DNA of 64,000 nucleotides from Nyssa sinensis (GCA_008638375.1 CM018033.1:18015294-18079293), one strand, 5' to 3'. Shown: positions 24,901 through 33,150, numbered from the stretch's first letter. Numbers and translations are program-made. The notes: a model not told the origin generated them from the sequence alone.

Positions 24901-27900
24901 CACAAAAGAGCACATCTCAAATATCTAAGTTGTGTCTCCACTGCACCACAAAAAATCAATGTGTCATCTGGGAACAAGTGGGAAATCTCTAATGTATCCT
25001 CATTCCCCCACCTCAAAACCTGTGAAATGTCCTCCCTCCGACACTACTACGAACAACAAAGGAGATAATGGGTCCTCCTATCTAAAGCCTCTCGAACTCT
25101 GAAGGAAACCTATTGCAGCTCCATTAATCAACACAAACAGAAAAAGATGGTAGAAATGCACCACCTAATCCAGTTTTTCCATCTCTCCCCAATCCCATCT
25201 TCTTTAGCAACGACAACAAAATGTCCCAGCAGATTTGATCATAAGCTTTTTCTATGTCAAGCTAACACAATAATCCCTCTCTCTTGCTGCGCACTGTTGA
25301 GTCAATGCACTCATTTGCAATAAGAATTGAGTCCAAAACTTGCCTTCCCCCCACGAATGCATTCTGACTCTCAAAAATCAAAGAGCACAACACTGTCTTT
25401 ATTCTACATGCTAGGACCTTTGCCAACAATTTGTAACCACCCCCCCCCCCCCCCCCAAAAAAAAAACACCAAGCTGATTGGCCAAAAGACCTTAATATTT
25501 TCCGCTCCCTCCTTCAGAACTAGTGCAATGAGAGAGGAATTAAGGCGCCCTTAGTTTTACACCCTCTAGAGCCATAGATCTAACAAAATCCAACAGTAAG
25601 AAAAAAGCATACCTCTTTAGTAATTTCCAACTGGACACTTTTTTTTTTATTGATTAGTTTAAGTCATTATTAAAAGATTGAGTACTGGGAGTACAAGATT
25701 GAGTACTGGGAGTACAAAACTGAGACTAATTTTGGGTGGTATTTTTTATAAAGATAGTTTTCCTTTAACAGACTATCTTGATCTTCAAAAGTTTATTCTG
25801 AAACAGTCCAGTTGAAACTCTGATCAAAACCAACTGTATTGGGCCTGATGATTGGGGGTGACCATGCAGCTGGGCAAAATATTGTCTACAGTGGACAGAA
25901 ATCAGAATAACCTAGACCCAACAGAAGTGCAGTGTAAATGTAAGGGCTATAAATATATAAGAGACTTTCATAAAATTATACTACTTACCAGAAAGCTCGC
26001 ACTTATCAAACTTCACCAGCCATCCATCTGAACAAATCTGTGATGTAGAAACTCGATCCACCCATACATGAAATTGTTTTCCCTGCTTGTCTCCATAAGA
26101 CATTTTCATCTCATCAATGCACTGGTGGAGTGGTTGTTCAACTCCAGAAGGATGGACAAAGATGCCCTGAGGATACTGAGAAAATGCAATGAGCAATCAG
26201 AGGGTTGGTATTATGCCAGAAAATAGAACAAAAGCTGAGGGACCAAAGAGATGCAGTGTGAGGATTAGAAAAGAGATGAGCACTCCAAAAGTATTTGTTA
26301 CACAATGGTATGAGCTGGAAAAGGAACTAATCTAGCCAGGAATATAAAAATATTCAACTAACGCAAAACTCTTACATTCTAAAGAATATGCATATGTGGG
26401 TTACTATTAATAAAAATCAAGCAAATACTGCATCAATTATTAATTTTTAACAAGCATGATACTCCTAAATAAGTTGAATAATATAGAATTGGCTATCAAT
26501 TAAATTCAGAAATGAATCAAACAAAACCATTCAAATTAAAAACTCAACAGAACAAATACCACCTATTCGAGGACACCTACACAAATCCAATTCTAATATT
26601 GTGGCTTCTATTAGAGCAACTTCAACCAATACTACATCACTCCTCACTCCTGCCACAAGTAGGTCTTCATTGCAAATGTCCAAGAGGATAATAGTGTCTC
26701 CCAAATTCGATGTCTAATACAATGCCAAGAAAAAGAACAAAAAGTGGGGATCTTATAGGATTAACTAAAAAGACTAAATTAGACTTACAAAGACTGATCT
26801 TAATCTCTGCATACTCTGCTCAGACTCCTCAACTTCTGCACGACGCCATCTCTCATAAAACAAGTAGAACTTCACTATCTCATTGGACAGACTGAAAGAA
26901 TCCACTTTTTGCTCTGAAAAGTCTCTGATATCTCTTGGAGATATACTTGGGCCTAGACCAAAGTTACCAATGGCTTGTATGATCCCAGCTGCACATCTCT
27001 CAGATGCATGTATTATATTAGGATTACTCTTTGCATTTTCTGCATGCCACTGCAACAACTCTTCCTGTGCATTACTAACCTGTTTATTTAACAAGTGACA
27101 TTTGATGGTAGAATCATTCAATTTTATAATTATAATGGCATAAAAGTACGAAACAAATATTAGTAAACAAGGAAATTATTATGGTGATACCAACCATCAC
27201 ACCATAGACTTTGGGAACACTGAACAGTTCTGCATCATTTCCAGAGTCACCACAAACAAGAGTACTAGCAGGTAGTCTTCCATTAACTTCAAATTTTTTG
27301 AACAAATATGCCAGAGCCTCTCCCTTTCCAGCACCTTTGGGTAATATGTCCAAAGCAATTCCACCACTAAAAATTATTTTTACATCTAACTGATCAATAA
27401 CAAACCTATATCAATAAATAATCATAAAAACAAGAGAGGGGGAGGGGGGGGGGGGAGAAAAGAAAAGAAACTGCCAGCATACAAGTACAAACTAAAACTT
27501 GGAGTATTCCAGAAAGAAAGTTCAGTCCAAGAAAACTGAATTTTACCCCGTGTTTTTCTAAACTTTCTGAGAGAGCCTTTATTATTTTCGAGGCCTTTGC
27601 ATTCTCCACAAAAAAGCTAACCTTGTGAGGTCGTTGCTCTGTTTCTGACTGCAATAATAACATAGATTTTAAAAGAATGAAGACCGAATAGACAAATAAG
27701 CCTATTCTCTTAAATGGTGGATATTCTTTCACCACATTAAGTGTATATGTTACAAAACTGAAAGAAATTGAGCATAATCTAGGCAAAGGTAATGATCATA
27801 TATCAGTGAACAAACAGCTGTTATCTGAAACATACCTGGAGACTAAGTTCAGGAAACTTAGCTGTTTCTTCAGTGACTATATTTCTATTCCACTTCTGAT

Positions 27901-28311
27901 TCAGAAATTGTTCCCAGCCATCATCTGGTACCATTGATTCACCATATGTAATCTCAGTTCCCACAGACATCACAGTTATATCTGGGCTTAAAATGGGTTT
28001 ATCTTTCTTCAATTCTTTGTAAATTGTAGGTGACCTTCCAGTTGAGAAAACTAGAAGAGAATCATTACGATAATAGGCTTCCCATAGGGCATTAAACCTA
28101 AGAAGGGAGATGTTCTCAGGATCGTCATGATCTACCTGCAATTGAAACATATATCCAATGATTTTTTTTCCTTTTTTTAGGTAATTTTTATTTCCGATGA
28201 AATTACTGGAAGATATAACTCATAACAAAAAATTAATAAAAAAAAATCTACCATTGTATAATCAAGATCTGAAACTATCATGAGACGTGCAGAACCATTA
28301 AGCCTATCCAT
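2413..28311 (-). CDS. SPP: Sucrose-phosphate phosphatase, 8 coding exons
   Basis: Hydrolyses sucrose-6-phosphate to sucrose and phosphate, the final step of cytosolic sucrose synthesis, usually acting with sucrose-phosphate synthase. Coding exons read on the minus strand: 28311-28252, 28135-27836, 27648-27547, 27389-27195, 27079-26789, 26175-25989, 2661-2615 and 2502-2413. They total 1272 bp and 423 residues, the usual length for plant SPP. All introns are GT-AG and the joined frame is open. HAD-phosphatase motifs are visible: DLDYT at residues 15-19 (nucleophile and acid/base Asp), STGRS at 51-55, Lys129 in HKVSF, and CGDSGND at 200-206. The SPP C-terminal domain follows, with FVHPSGVE at about 322-329 and WMHVHQTW near the C-terminus. 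There is no signal peptide. The start [17 protein letters not shown] matches the family N-terminus. Residue 18 is Tyr where I recall His in many plant SPPs. Intron 6 is 23.3 kb. No in-frame stop or frameshift is seen, so the gene looks intact if that intron is spliced. Confidence 0.93.
2664..3814. other. Intronic sequence, no feature recognised
   Basis: This is the SPP intron 6 segment between exon 7 and the solo LTR. I see only ordinary AT-rich sequence. A 114-codon frame at 2878-3222 on the plus strand has no recognisable family and sits antisense inside the intron, so it is not called. Confidence 0.5.
3815..5931 (+). mobile_element. Solo LTR, 2117 bp, TSD GATAT
   Basis: It begins TGTAAAGACCCGTAAT and ends AGGGCATGACA, and is flanked by the direct repeat GATAT at 3810-3814 and 5932-5936. 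There is no internal coding region and no second LTR, so recombination between two LTRs is the likely origin. Its termini resemble the LTR at 55853-58860 (TGTAATAACC...GGGGCGTGACA), pointing to a related family of long LTRs. It contains a (AAT)n tract. Confidence 0.85.
3862..3900. repeat. (AAT)n microsatellite
   Basis: About 13 AAT units lie near the 5' end of the solo LTR. Confidence 0.9.
5937..7372. other. Intronic sequence, no feature recognised
   Basis: This AT-rich intron sequence separates the solo LTR and the first copia element. Frames of 60-103 codons here have no recognisable motif. Confidence 0.5.
7378..7562 (-). repeat. 3' LTR of copia element 1
   Basis: 185 bp. In the element's orientation it starts TGTTAAAGCAATATT and its end has mutated from TCA to TTA. 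It pairs with 12334-12525. The sequence next to its inner edge (7563-7576) reads GTTTGAGGGGCGAT on the minus strand and is the polypurine tract. Confidence 0.9.
7577..9000 (-). pseudogene. Copia element 1 reverse transcriptase and RNase H remnant
   Basis: Reverse transcriptase is split over frames. The catalytic box is [11 protein letters not shown] near 8520, in a 157-codon open piece (8608-8135). RNase H is open at 8095-7577, with [39 protein letters not shown] and a CDNKS motif, ending near the polypurine tract. Stops and frameshifts make it non-functional. Confidence 0.88.
9059..10250 (-). pseudogene. Copia element 1 integrase remnant
   Basis: The catalytic D,D,E set can still be traced: Asp in HSDVWGPA (around 10145), Asp in [12 protein letters not shown] (around 9950) and Glu in [17 protein letters not shown] (around 9830). 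The sequence is spread over several frames. Below 9760 the frame continues with the integrase C-terminal region and linker, again with breaks. In an intact element this protein inserts the cDNA into the genome. Confidence 0.8.
10282..10740 (-). pseudogene. Copia element 1 protease and GAG-pre-integrase remnant
   Basis: The protease active site, normally Asp-Ser-Gly-Ala, reads Asn-Ser-Ser-Ala just upstream of [11 protein letters not shown], so the catalytic Asp is lost. The pre-integrase motif [10 protein letters not shown] follows at the end of the open frame. No stop interrupts 10698-10282. Confidence 0.75.
10759..11747 (-). pseudogene. Copia element 1 gag (broken)
   Basis: The frame opens at an ATG at 11747 ([13 protein letters not shown]) and is broken at once by a frameshift and by stops where family members have open codons. 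The later part, 11346-10759, is open for 195 codons. It ends with a defective zinc knuckle, [14 protein letters not shown], in which the second Cys of the CX2CX4HX4C pattern is Tyr. In the intact family this is the capsid/nucleocapsid protein. The boundary with protease is not defined. Confidence 0.75.
12321..12333 (-). other. tRNA-Met primer-binding site of copia element 1
   Basis: The minus strand reads TGGTATCAGAGCC, the standard plant Ty1/copia site complementary to the 3' end of initiator tRNA-Met, directly next to the 5' LTR. Confidence 0.9.
12334..12525 (-). repeat. 5' LTR of copia element 1
   Basis: 192 bp. In the element's orientation it starts TGTTTGAAGCAATATT and ends CCTAAGTTGTCA, immediately before the primer-binding site. 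An 8-bp insertion relative to the other LTR lies near its inner end. Confidence 0.9.
12531..14370. other. Intronic sequence, no gene recognised
   Basis: This is AT-rich sequence between the first copia element and the LINE-tail fragment. Around 13565-13690 there is a stretch resembling dispersed plant repeats (AGGGGTGGATTAATAG... and CCCTCACTAAATTTG), but no ends could be defined. Confidence 0.4.
14372..14460 (-). mobile_element. RTE-type LINE 3'-end fragment (or SINE with that tail)
   Basis: The minus strand contains the stretch that encodes the Ala-Asn/Asp-Pro...Gln-Trp-type ending of plant RTE LINEs (CCAACCCCAAATAGTTGGGA, then TAAGGCTTTGTTGAG), here with stops. A second short piece of the same kind lies near 14830-14860. 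The assignment is by memory of the family, with no TSD. Confidence 0.4.
14737..14776. repeat. Isolated GC-rich palindromic low-complexity tract
   Basis: A 40-bp island made almost only of C and G runs, containing GGATCC, CCCGGG and GGGCCC, sits within sequence that is over 60% A+T. It could be a polymerase or assembly artefact or a genuine G/C homopolymer expansion. Confidence 0.6.
14870..16392. other. Intronic sequence, no gene recognised; poly-G tract near 15990
   Basis: This is AT-rich sequence with a homopolymer G run at about 15990-16011. The last ~100 bp before the copia insertion may belong to the LINE whose ORF1 fragment resumes at 21384, because copia element 2 interrupts a single sequence at a G6 run. 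Confidence 0.4.
16398..16580 (+). repeat. 5' LTR of copia element 2
   Basis: It starts TGTTACGGAATATAC and ends CTTGGTTTCA. It contains TATAAATAC at about 16514, a likely TATA-type promoter element for the retrotransposon transcript. Confidence 0.93.
16581..16593 (+). other. tRNA-Met primer-binding site of copia element 2
   Basis: TGGTATCAGAGCC directly follows the 5' LTR, complementary to the initiator tRNA-Met 3' end. Confidence 0.93.
17072..21193 (+). pseudogene. Copia element 2 gag-pol polyprotein with four in-frame stops
   Basis: A single reading frame of 1374 codons opens at [10 protein letters not shown]; an upstream in-frame ATG at 16868 would add an untypical leader. Domains in order: gag with zinc knuckle [14 protein letters not shown] (17816-17857); protease DSGATNHMT (18080 on); pre-integrase HCRLGHP; integrase with Asp in HSDVWGP, Asp in [10 protein letters not shown] and Glu in [16 protein letters not shown]; reverse transcriptase with YVDD at 20240-20251; RNase H with [18 protein letters not shown] and CDNQAA. 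Stops are TGA at 19001-19003 and 19967-19969 (each for an expected Trp), TAG at 20396-20398 (expected Gln) and TGA at 20840-20842 (expected Arg). All four fit single transitions. No frameshift is seen. The element is inactive as it stands but otherwise intact. Confidence 0.93.
21189..21200 (+). other. Polypurine tract of copia element 2
   Basis: The purine-rich GAGGGGGAG core sits directly before the 3' LTR, the usual plus-strand priming site. Confidence 0.85.
21201..21383 (+). repeat. 3' LTR of copia element 2
   Basis: It is the same length as the 5' LTR with 8 mismatches, including the first dinucleotide (TG changed to TA). Confidence 0.93.
22340..23330. mobile_element. Possible non-autonomous DNA transposon with AT-rich core
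   Basis: GC-richer, imperfectly complementary ends (ACTGCCCGAGTGCCTGGGC on the left; TTGGGCAGC...TTGCTTGGGCAATTTGACAAC on the right) flank about 750 bp of very AT-rich DNA, and the block interrupts the LINE ORF1 sequence. The GTTGTCAAA-type right end resembles hAT-like plant MITEs. I could not find a matching TSD, so the ends are tentative. Confidence 0.3.
23547..23884 (-). mobile_element. Tandemly duplicated tRNA-derived SINE-like unit (2 x about 169 bp)
   Basis: Two copies of one unit start near 23547 and 23716. On the minus strand each carries a tRNA-like pol III promoter: box A-like TAGCTTGGCTAGTACC and box B-like GGTTCAAGTCC, followed by GGGGCAAAGTGTGTG. Each unit also contains the shared stretch GGCCTTATGTTAATAAATGG. 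The copies differ by scattered substitutions. Duplicating the unit together with its flank implies local tandem duplication after insertion. Confidence 0.55.
24540..25560 (-). pseudogene. LINE reverse-transcriptase and zf-RVT remnant
   Basis: The minus-strand translation gives successive blocks of an L1-type LINE ORF2: [20 protein letters not shown] and [13 protein letters not shown] (RT palm, near 25370-25220); a catalytic box reading [10 protein letters not shown] (Asp-Asp at 24968-24963; the usual residue before DD is Ala); a SGLRIN block near 24870; and a C-terminal stretch ([15 protein letters not shown]) typical of the zf-RVT region, about 24840-24560. The portion between the SGLRIN and GKWLW blocks is missing and several stops and frameshifts are present. 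Its orientation is opposite to the adjacent ORF1 fragment. Confidence 0.75.
25989..28311 (-). CDS. SPP: SPP exons 1-6 (catalytic HAD domain and most of C-terminal domain)
   Basis: This compact block of six exons encodes residues 1-378 plus the first base of codon 379. Exon 1 (28311-28252) ends after Met20 and its donor reads GTAGAT. Exon 2 (28135-27836, 100 codons) starts [10 protein letters not shown]. Exon 3 (27648-27547) starts [10 protein letters not shown]. Exon 4 (27389-27195) carries [11 protein letters not shown] and CGDSGND. Exon 5 (27079-26789) starts [11 protein letters not shown], and its upstream donor is the weaker ATG|GTTGGT. Exon 6 (26175-25989) contains FVHPSGVE and stops in phase 1 at TCTG|GTAAGT. 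The introns inside the block are 78-613 bp, so intron 6 stands out. No exon-7-like sequence lies between 25988 and the LINE remnant at about 25560. Confidence 0.93.
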
Positions 28312-28330
28312 ATTATCGCCACCGTGAACT
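28252..28330 (-). other. SPP: SPP start-codon exon with short 5'UTR and upstream splice acceptor
   Basis: Upstream of the ATG at 28311 the minus strand reads TTTGCAG then 19 bases and the start codon. This suggests that a 5'UTR intron ends at 28331 and that the transcript begins further upstream. No upstream in-frame ATG extends the protein. The start is fixed by the conserved N-terminus of the family. Confidence 0.5.
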
Positions 28331-28597
28331 CTGCAAATGTGCGACAGTTAGATTCATAATAAGAGAACAGATATGCTTTAATCCGACAGTCCAAACTTAA
28401 CATGTGCAGAATACAAGAGAAATTAGGTCCAACAATAATTATCCAGAAAATTTTCATCATATCCAGATTTTGGTGATCAAGATTTTAGAAGAAAAATTCC
28501 ACAATACTCTAAAATAAAATAGAGTAGCTTTTTTCATTGCTGGTAGGAGATGTTCCCCTGCAGAAGACATTACTTCTTAGCAGGCAAGTTCATTTCA

Positions 28598-28823
28598 TCT
28601 ATATTTGTAACCTTTTATTTTCTTCTGATGAATCGGTAAGGGGTATCCTGGACTAAATTATGCGCACTAGACTAAGTTCCCCTCTCCGTGATAGCCAAGC
28701 TCACTCTTTAAGCTCTAGCTGCCAACGATCAGCGCAGAAGGGACTCGAACTCGAAATGCTTGAATTTTTATCTTTAACGTCTTTACCACTCAGTCACACC
28801 TCCAAGTAGTCTATATTTGTAAC
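28598..28823 (-). mobile_element. tRNA-derived SINE with 14-bp TSD
   Basis: An element of about 198 bp (28612-28809) is flanked by TCTATATTTGTAAC at 28598-28611 and 28810-28823. On the minus strand it has pol III box A (TGACTGAGTGGTA, 28796-28784) and box B (GAGTTCGAGTCCC, 28752-28740), then a tRNA-unrelated body and an A-rich 3' end. The spacing of the boxes and the long TSD are the signature of LINE-mobilised SINEs. It lies in the presumed 5'UTR intron of SPP in the same orientation. Confidence 0.8.
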
Positions 28824-29870
28824 TTTTACAATACAATAAATCATTGTATATTTTCAAAACTATTATTTTCTGTTTTTTAAAAGATAGCTCACTAATTGTC
28901 ATCCTAGCAAAAAAGGTATTTTATGAAATGAAAGCAGTAGTTATTAAAAATATGCTCACAATCAAAATACCCTCCAGTGATTCCTTTAATAAAAATCATC
29001 GTATTTTTCTATTTTAAAAATTATTTATATAGTAGCAATATTTATTTTATTTAACAATAATGATGTTACTGACAACAATTAAAACCACAATTCAAGATGT
29101 CATCAACAACAACAACAATGGATAGGTTTCCTACAACAATTAAATAAAAAGTTAGATAGAAAGGGGCTAAAAATAAAGGAATTTTTAAAGAGAAGAAAAC
29201 AAGAAGGCTAGATGACGGTGGCACAGTTCGACAATTAGACTTTCGAGATCTGCTACGAAGGTGAAGCAGGTAAGAAAGTCTTCCAAGCATGGATTTAAAT
29301 CGCGGTCGTGGGATACGAATCGGTCGCGGTGTAACAGTATCGGGTCATTTGTAACGGGAATTGTAAACTGCAACTATGCAATTTTTTCAAACACTAGCAA
29401 ATCACTTAAAAATCATTGATATACATATCTTGACTAAAATTATCACATTTTAATATTTTTTACTATAAATTTTCAATTTTCTAAGACATCAAAAATATTT
29501 TTCTTATAAATAACACCTGAGAAGATATATTATTATTTTATATGAATTTTTTAAAGTTAAACTAATAAGAAGTATCGTTTAATTTGAATAACATTACAAC
29601 AAATAACATAAATAATAACAAAAAAAATGATTATAAGCATAAAAATCAATTTAGTGTGATTAGTTATGAAATAAAAAAATTTTAAAATTTTTGAAACCAA
29701 GAGGCCTTTTTGAGTTGGTATTGACCCTAATGTTCTAAAAACCTATTTTAATTTTTTTTTGGATTATTTCATTAAGTATCTCTCTTATATATAAATTTTA
29801 TAAAAATAGAAATCATAAGAATTCTGCAAAAAAAAAAAAATTGAAAAGAAATTTTGGACTCATCTGAGTG
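28824..29870. other. AT-rich sequence, no gene recognised
   Basis: This is part of the presumed SPP leader intron. Short frames around 29066-29373 encode low-complexity peptides with no known motif. Confidence 0.5.
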
Positions 29871-29879
29871 GTCAAGATG

Positions 29880-30770
29880 TCTTTGTACAACACATCTAAG
29901 ACACAGACACGCTCGGACACATCAGGCATGTTAAAATCGAGTATCTGTTTTTTTAATATTTAAAAATTTTGGACACATTCTGACGTGGCTAGACACGGCT
30001 GGACACGATGATGGTGAAGGATTATGGTGAAGAGGGACAACCTACCTGCAAGAAGTCATCAGAAAATATCCAAATATTACCTTCTTCTTCTTCTTCTTCT
30101 TCTCTCTCTCTCTCTCTCTCTCTCAATCTCAATCTCAATCTCTGTATTTTGTCAGGATCTCTCAGCTTCCCTCTTATATATCGACACCCCCCCTTCTATT
30201 TTGACAGAAAAAAACCCTCCCCCTCTTTTATTTTAACGTGTCATAACACCCCCCCACCCCCCAATGTTGATGTGTCACCCCCTCACTTAAGTTTTTGTTA
30301 ACATTATTTCTTTTTTATATATATATATATATATAACATTAATTAAATTTTTTAAATTAATTTAAAGAATATATAATTTATTGTTAGAAATATATAAATT
30401 ATTGATGGATTTTTAAATTAAATATATAAATTCTTTATTATTTGTTAAATCAAATAATAATAATAATTTGTGTACTTCATTGATATACTTATTTTATATA
30501 ACTAAATTAGTTCAAAAAATTATATTAATTTTTAGAAAATCAACTTAATGAAATCTATCATAAACTATGTTTTTTATTATTAATATTAATTTTTGATAGG
30601 TAATCTTGAAATTGATTGAAATAATGTTAGAATTAGATTACATATATATATATATATATATATATACAATAAATATATATTATTTAGCGAGCCCGTGCCC
30701 TACTGTTTTGACCCGTGTGGCGTGTCCGTGTGGTTTCCGTGTCCTGTGTCCGCATATGTGCTTCTTGGGA
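29880..30770. repeat. Possible MITE-like block with GGACAC-rich imperfect inverted ends
   Basis: The left part has repeated GACACG/GGACAC words (29898-30008). The right part (30690-30755) has the complementary CGTGTC/GTGTCC words, flanking an AT-rich and microsatellite-rich middle. No TSD was identified, so this is tentative. Confidence 0.3.
30078..30140. repeat. Compound (TTC)n(TC)n(AATCTC)n microsatellite
   Basis: Adjacent pyrimidine repeats are followed by C-rich homopolymers near 30187 and 30250. A 97-codon frame here is only a translation of the repeat. Confidence 0.9.
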
Positions 30771-31318
30771 GCTGAATATTAGACTATTTAAGCTTAGCTT
30801 GGTTGAATGCAAAACAAGCTCCACCTAAGTTGATCTTGACTGGTGGACAATTAGCTGTTCAATTTTGCTTCATGTATGCAACCTGAGATAAGCTTGTTAA
30901 TGAGCCTAAACAAGTTTGTTAGCTAGTTTAATCAAGGTAGTCATCTCTTTGCAATGCTAAATTTCTGCCCATATCTTTTTGTTTAAGAAATCAATTAACC
31001 AAAATAAAATCAAGAAAAAACAACAATATGATGCCACAGGTAGATTACATTAAAAGTGAAAATACCATACTAAACCTTCTATTAACATTTTTTTTTGTTC
31101 AATGAACCTTCTATTAACACTTACATTTATTAGAGCAAGTTAGAGATAACAACAACATTTCCCAAAAGTATCCTTGACATTTCTTCATATCTATTTTTTT
31201 TGTGTATATATATATATATATTAGTTAATTTTTTTTTTTTATAATTATAACTACTTGTATAATAGTTCATCAAGTTTTTCTTTGAAAATGTTTTCTTCAG
31301 TTTGTTTCATAATAGATT

Positions 31319-31689
31319 TGTTGTGCTGAAGCAATCAAACAAACAATAAATCGATTTTCATGAACAAAACGCACAGAGAAGACACAAGATTTACGTGGTT
31401 CGGCAAGATGTCTACGTCCACAGGCAACGATGGTCAGTCCACTATGTATCAACGAGATTACAAGAGCAAAAAACTTCCAAAATCTGAAACCTTTTTTCCC
31501 CAATGACGACTATCTTCTCCTAAGTAAAAACCCTAAAACATAATACCCTTATATAAGTGGGTTACAACATAAGAGACAAAATAGGCCCAAAAACAAAAGC
31601 AAGTCAAAAAAATTTTCCTATTTTTCGGATCGTCTCGGGTCGCAAACGGTTATCAAGAATCTGGGTGAATTCATGACAACCACCCAACA
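31319..31689 (-). mobile_element. Solo LTR, 371 bp, TSD AGATT
   Basis: On the plus strand it begins TGTTGTGCTGAAG and ends CACCCAACA, flanked by AGATT at 31314-31318 and 31690-31694. It contains GATTTACGTGGTTCGGC, whose complement (GCCGAACCACGTAAATC) is common near the 3' end of plant LTRs, hence the minus orientation. It has no internal region. It lies within the presumed SPP leader intron. Confidence 0.85.
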
Positions 31690-31694
31690 AGATT

Positions 31695-32985
31695 ATGATA
31701 CAGAATTGCTGAACACACATCCCAACTGTTCGCAAGTCCAATCGAGCCAAGATTAATGTCGTTCAAGGCTGGTTTGTCTAGCAATGAAGCTCAAAACATG
31801 AGTCTACTTCTTGCTCATTCAAATGGTCAATGAGCTTAAATGAATTTCTTAGCCAGCCAGGCACAAGCACAATCAGTTCAGTTTCCATAACCACTAACCA
31901 TCATAGACAAGTCTAAGGGCCTTTCTAAAATGTCAAGCTTGAGTTTTTCATGATTATCTTGATTCTTGGTTCATTTTAATTTCTACCAAATTGAGCATCA
32001 AACAGAGGAGGGCTAAATAAAAAAGTACAAGGAACTTGTGTGTGTGTGTATAGCATGCACACACAAAATTTCCACCTACTTCGATACTCACAAAGTTTTA
32101 TAGTAATATTTAAAAATATAAGGAAAAATAAGTAATTAGAGATGTTAAGAATTAGCAACCAAAAAAATAGAAGCAAACTAATATTTTTTTTTTTTTTACC
32201 AACGGAAGAAAAAATATTATTGCTTAAGAAGAATTTACAATTTGAAAATACAAACAAATCAAAGGGGATCCAACCAAAATGGGGAATCCTCCAACCACAC
32301 TGCAAAGACAAGTTCATGAACAACTAAATCTGACCATTTCTTGGATTCAACCGCCATGAACCAACAAAGACGCACAAGCACCAACTACACCAGTATGACC
32401 TTAAAATTCCTTTCTAAGGGCCGAAACATGTATAATGAAACTTCCCTCAGTAACGAAGAAGCACACAACCACGAACACTACTGGTGAGAAATTGACATAC
32501 TAACATTTTATAAATATGTCAACATTTCAACCAACTTCTCAATGACGCCAGTTGAACGTTGTGGCCAAAGAAAAACACAAGTGTTATAACAGGAGCCAAA
32601 ATCATGTCCAAATGTTAATCACAGCCTAAAAACTTAATGTAGTCCAGTTTAGAAATTTCCAATATTTCATTCAAAATTGCTAAATGAAAACCTTGGTTAT
32701 TCTGAAGTCGCGTATCATACATCAGCCTAATATAGGAGTCGGCATAATATCTCATGTACTTGTAGTGATTCCAGGAATAAAAATTTTAAAAATAAATAAA
32801 CAAGAAATACCAAGAAAATTACCTCAAATAAACAAGAATCTAAAAGAATCATATAGATTTGTTGAAGTTAAAATTAAGGCGATTAAATGGACAATGAATG
32901 TTCAATTAAGATAAGGGGACTGAATAATGATCACGATAAGAATTGAATACCACAAATCAAAAGTAAAGTAGAGGATTGAAGAAAC
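31695..32985. other. AT-rich sequence, no gene recognised
   Basis: It holds a short (GT)n tract near 32037 and nothing else supported. Confidence 0.5.
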
Positions 32986-32991
32986 AATTAC

Positions 32992-33150
32992 CAGGTTTCA
33001 AAGGATGAACGAAACCTATTCAACGAATTCCCTGCAATCCGGCGGGAAATCAAGTGAGAGAAAAGGCAAGAAAAGAATGGAAATTCAAATTCCTAACTTC
33101 AGGGTTTTTATCATGTGGCACCTGAGGGAACAAAAACGTCCACACAAACT
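32992..33150 (-). other. Possible first non-coding exon of SPP
   Basis: On the minus strand this stretch looks like a plant 5'UTR. It is pyrimidine-rich, less AT-rich than its surroundings, and ends at a plausible donor (CCTG|GTAATT at 32992/32991). If joined to the acceptor at 28331 it would create a 4.66-kb leader intron. The 5' boundary is approximate and no clear TATA box was seen. This is inference only. Confidence 0.3.

Larger units (their letters stand above)
2662..25988 (-). other. Giant SPP intron 6 (23,327 bp) packed with transposons
   Basis: The intron runs from donor GTAAGT at 25988 to the acceptor AG at 2663-2662. It contains a solo LTR (3815-5931), two near-complete Ty1/copia elements in opposite orientations (7378-12525 and 16398-21383), LINE ORF1 and RT fragments (21384-25560), a duplicated SINE-like unit, and unassigned AT-rich DNA. 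The transposons with visible TSDs are clean insertions that leave the splice sites untouched. The acceptor is weak, with few pyrimidines before the AG. That the intron is spliced is inferred from the perfect phase match and family sequence across it, not from transcript data. Confidence 0.85.

Noticed and set aside
28740..28796. A tRNA gene, suggested by the A and B boxes
   Set aside because: The cloverleaf stems do not close, and the flanking 14-bp TSD and tRNA-unrelated body mark it as a SINE.
30008..30301. A 97-codon frame rich in Ser and Leu
   Set aside because: It is a direct translation of the TTC/TC microsatellite.
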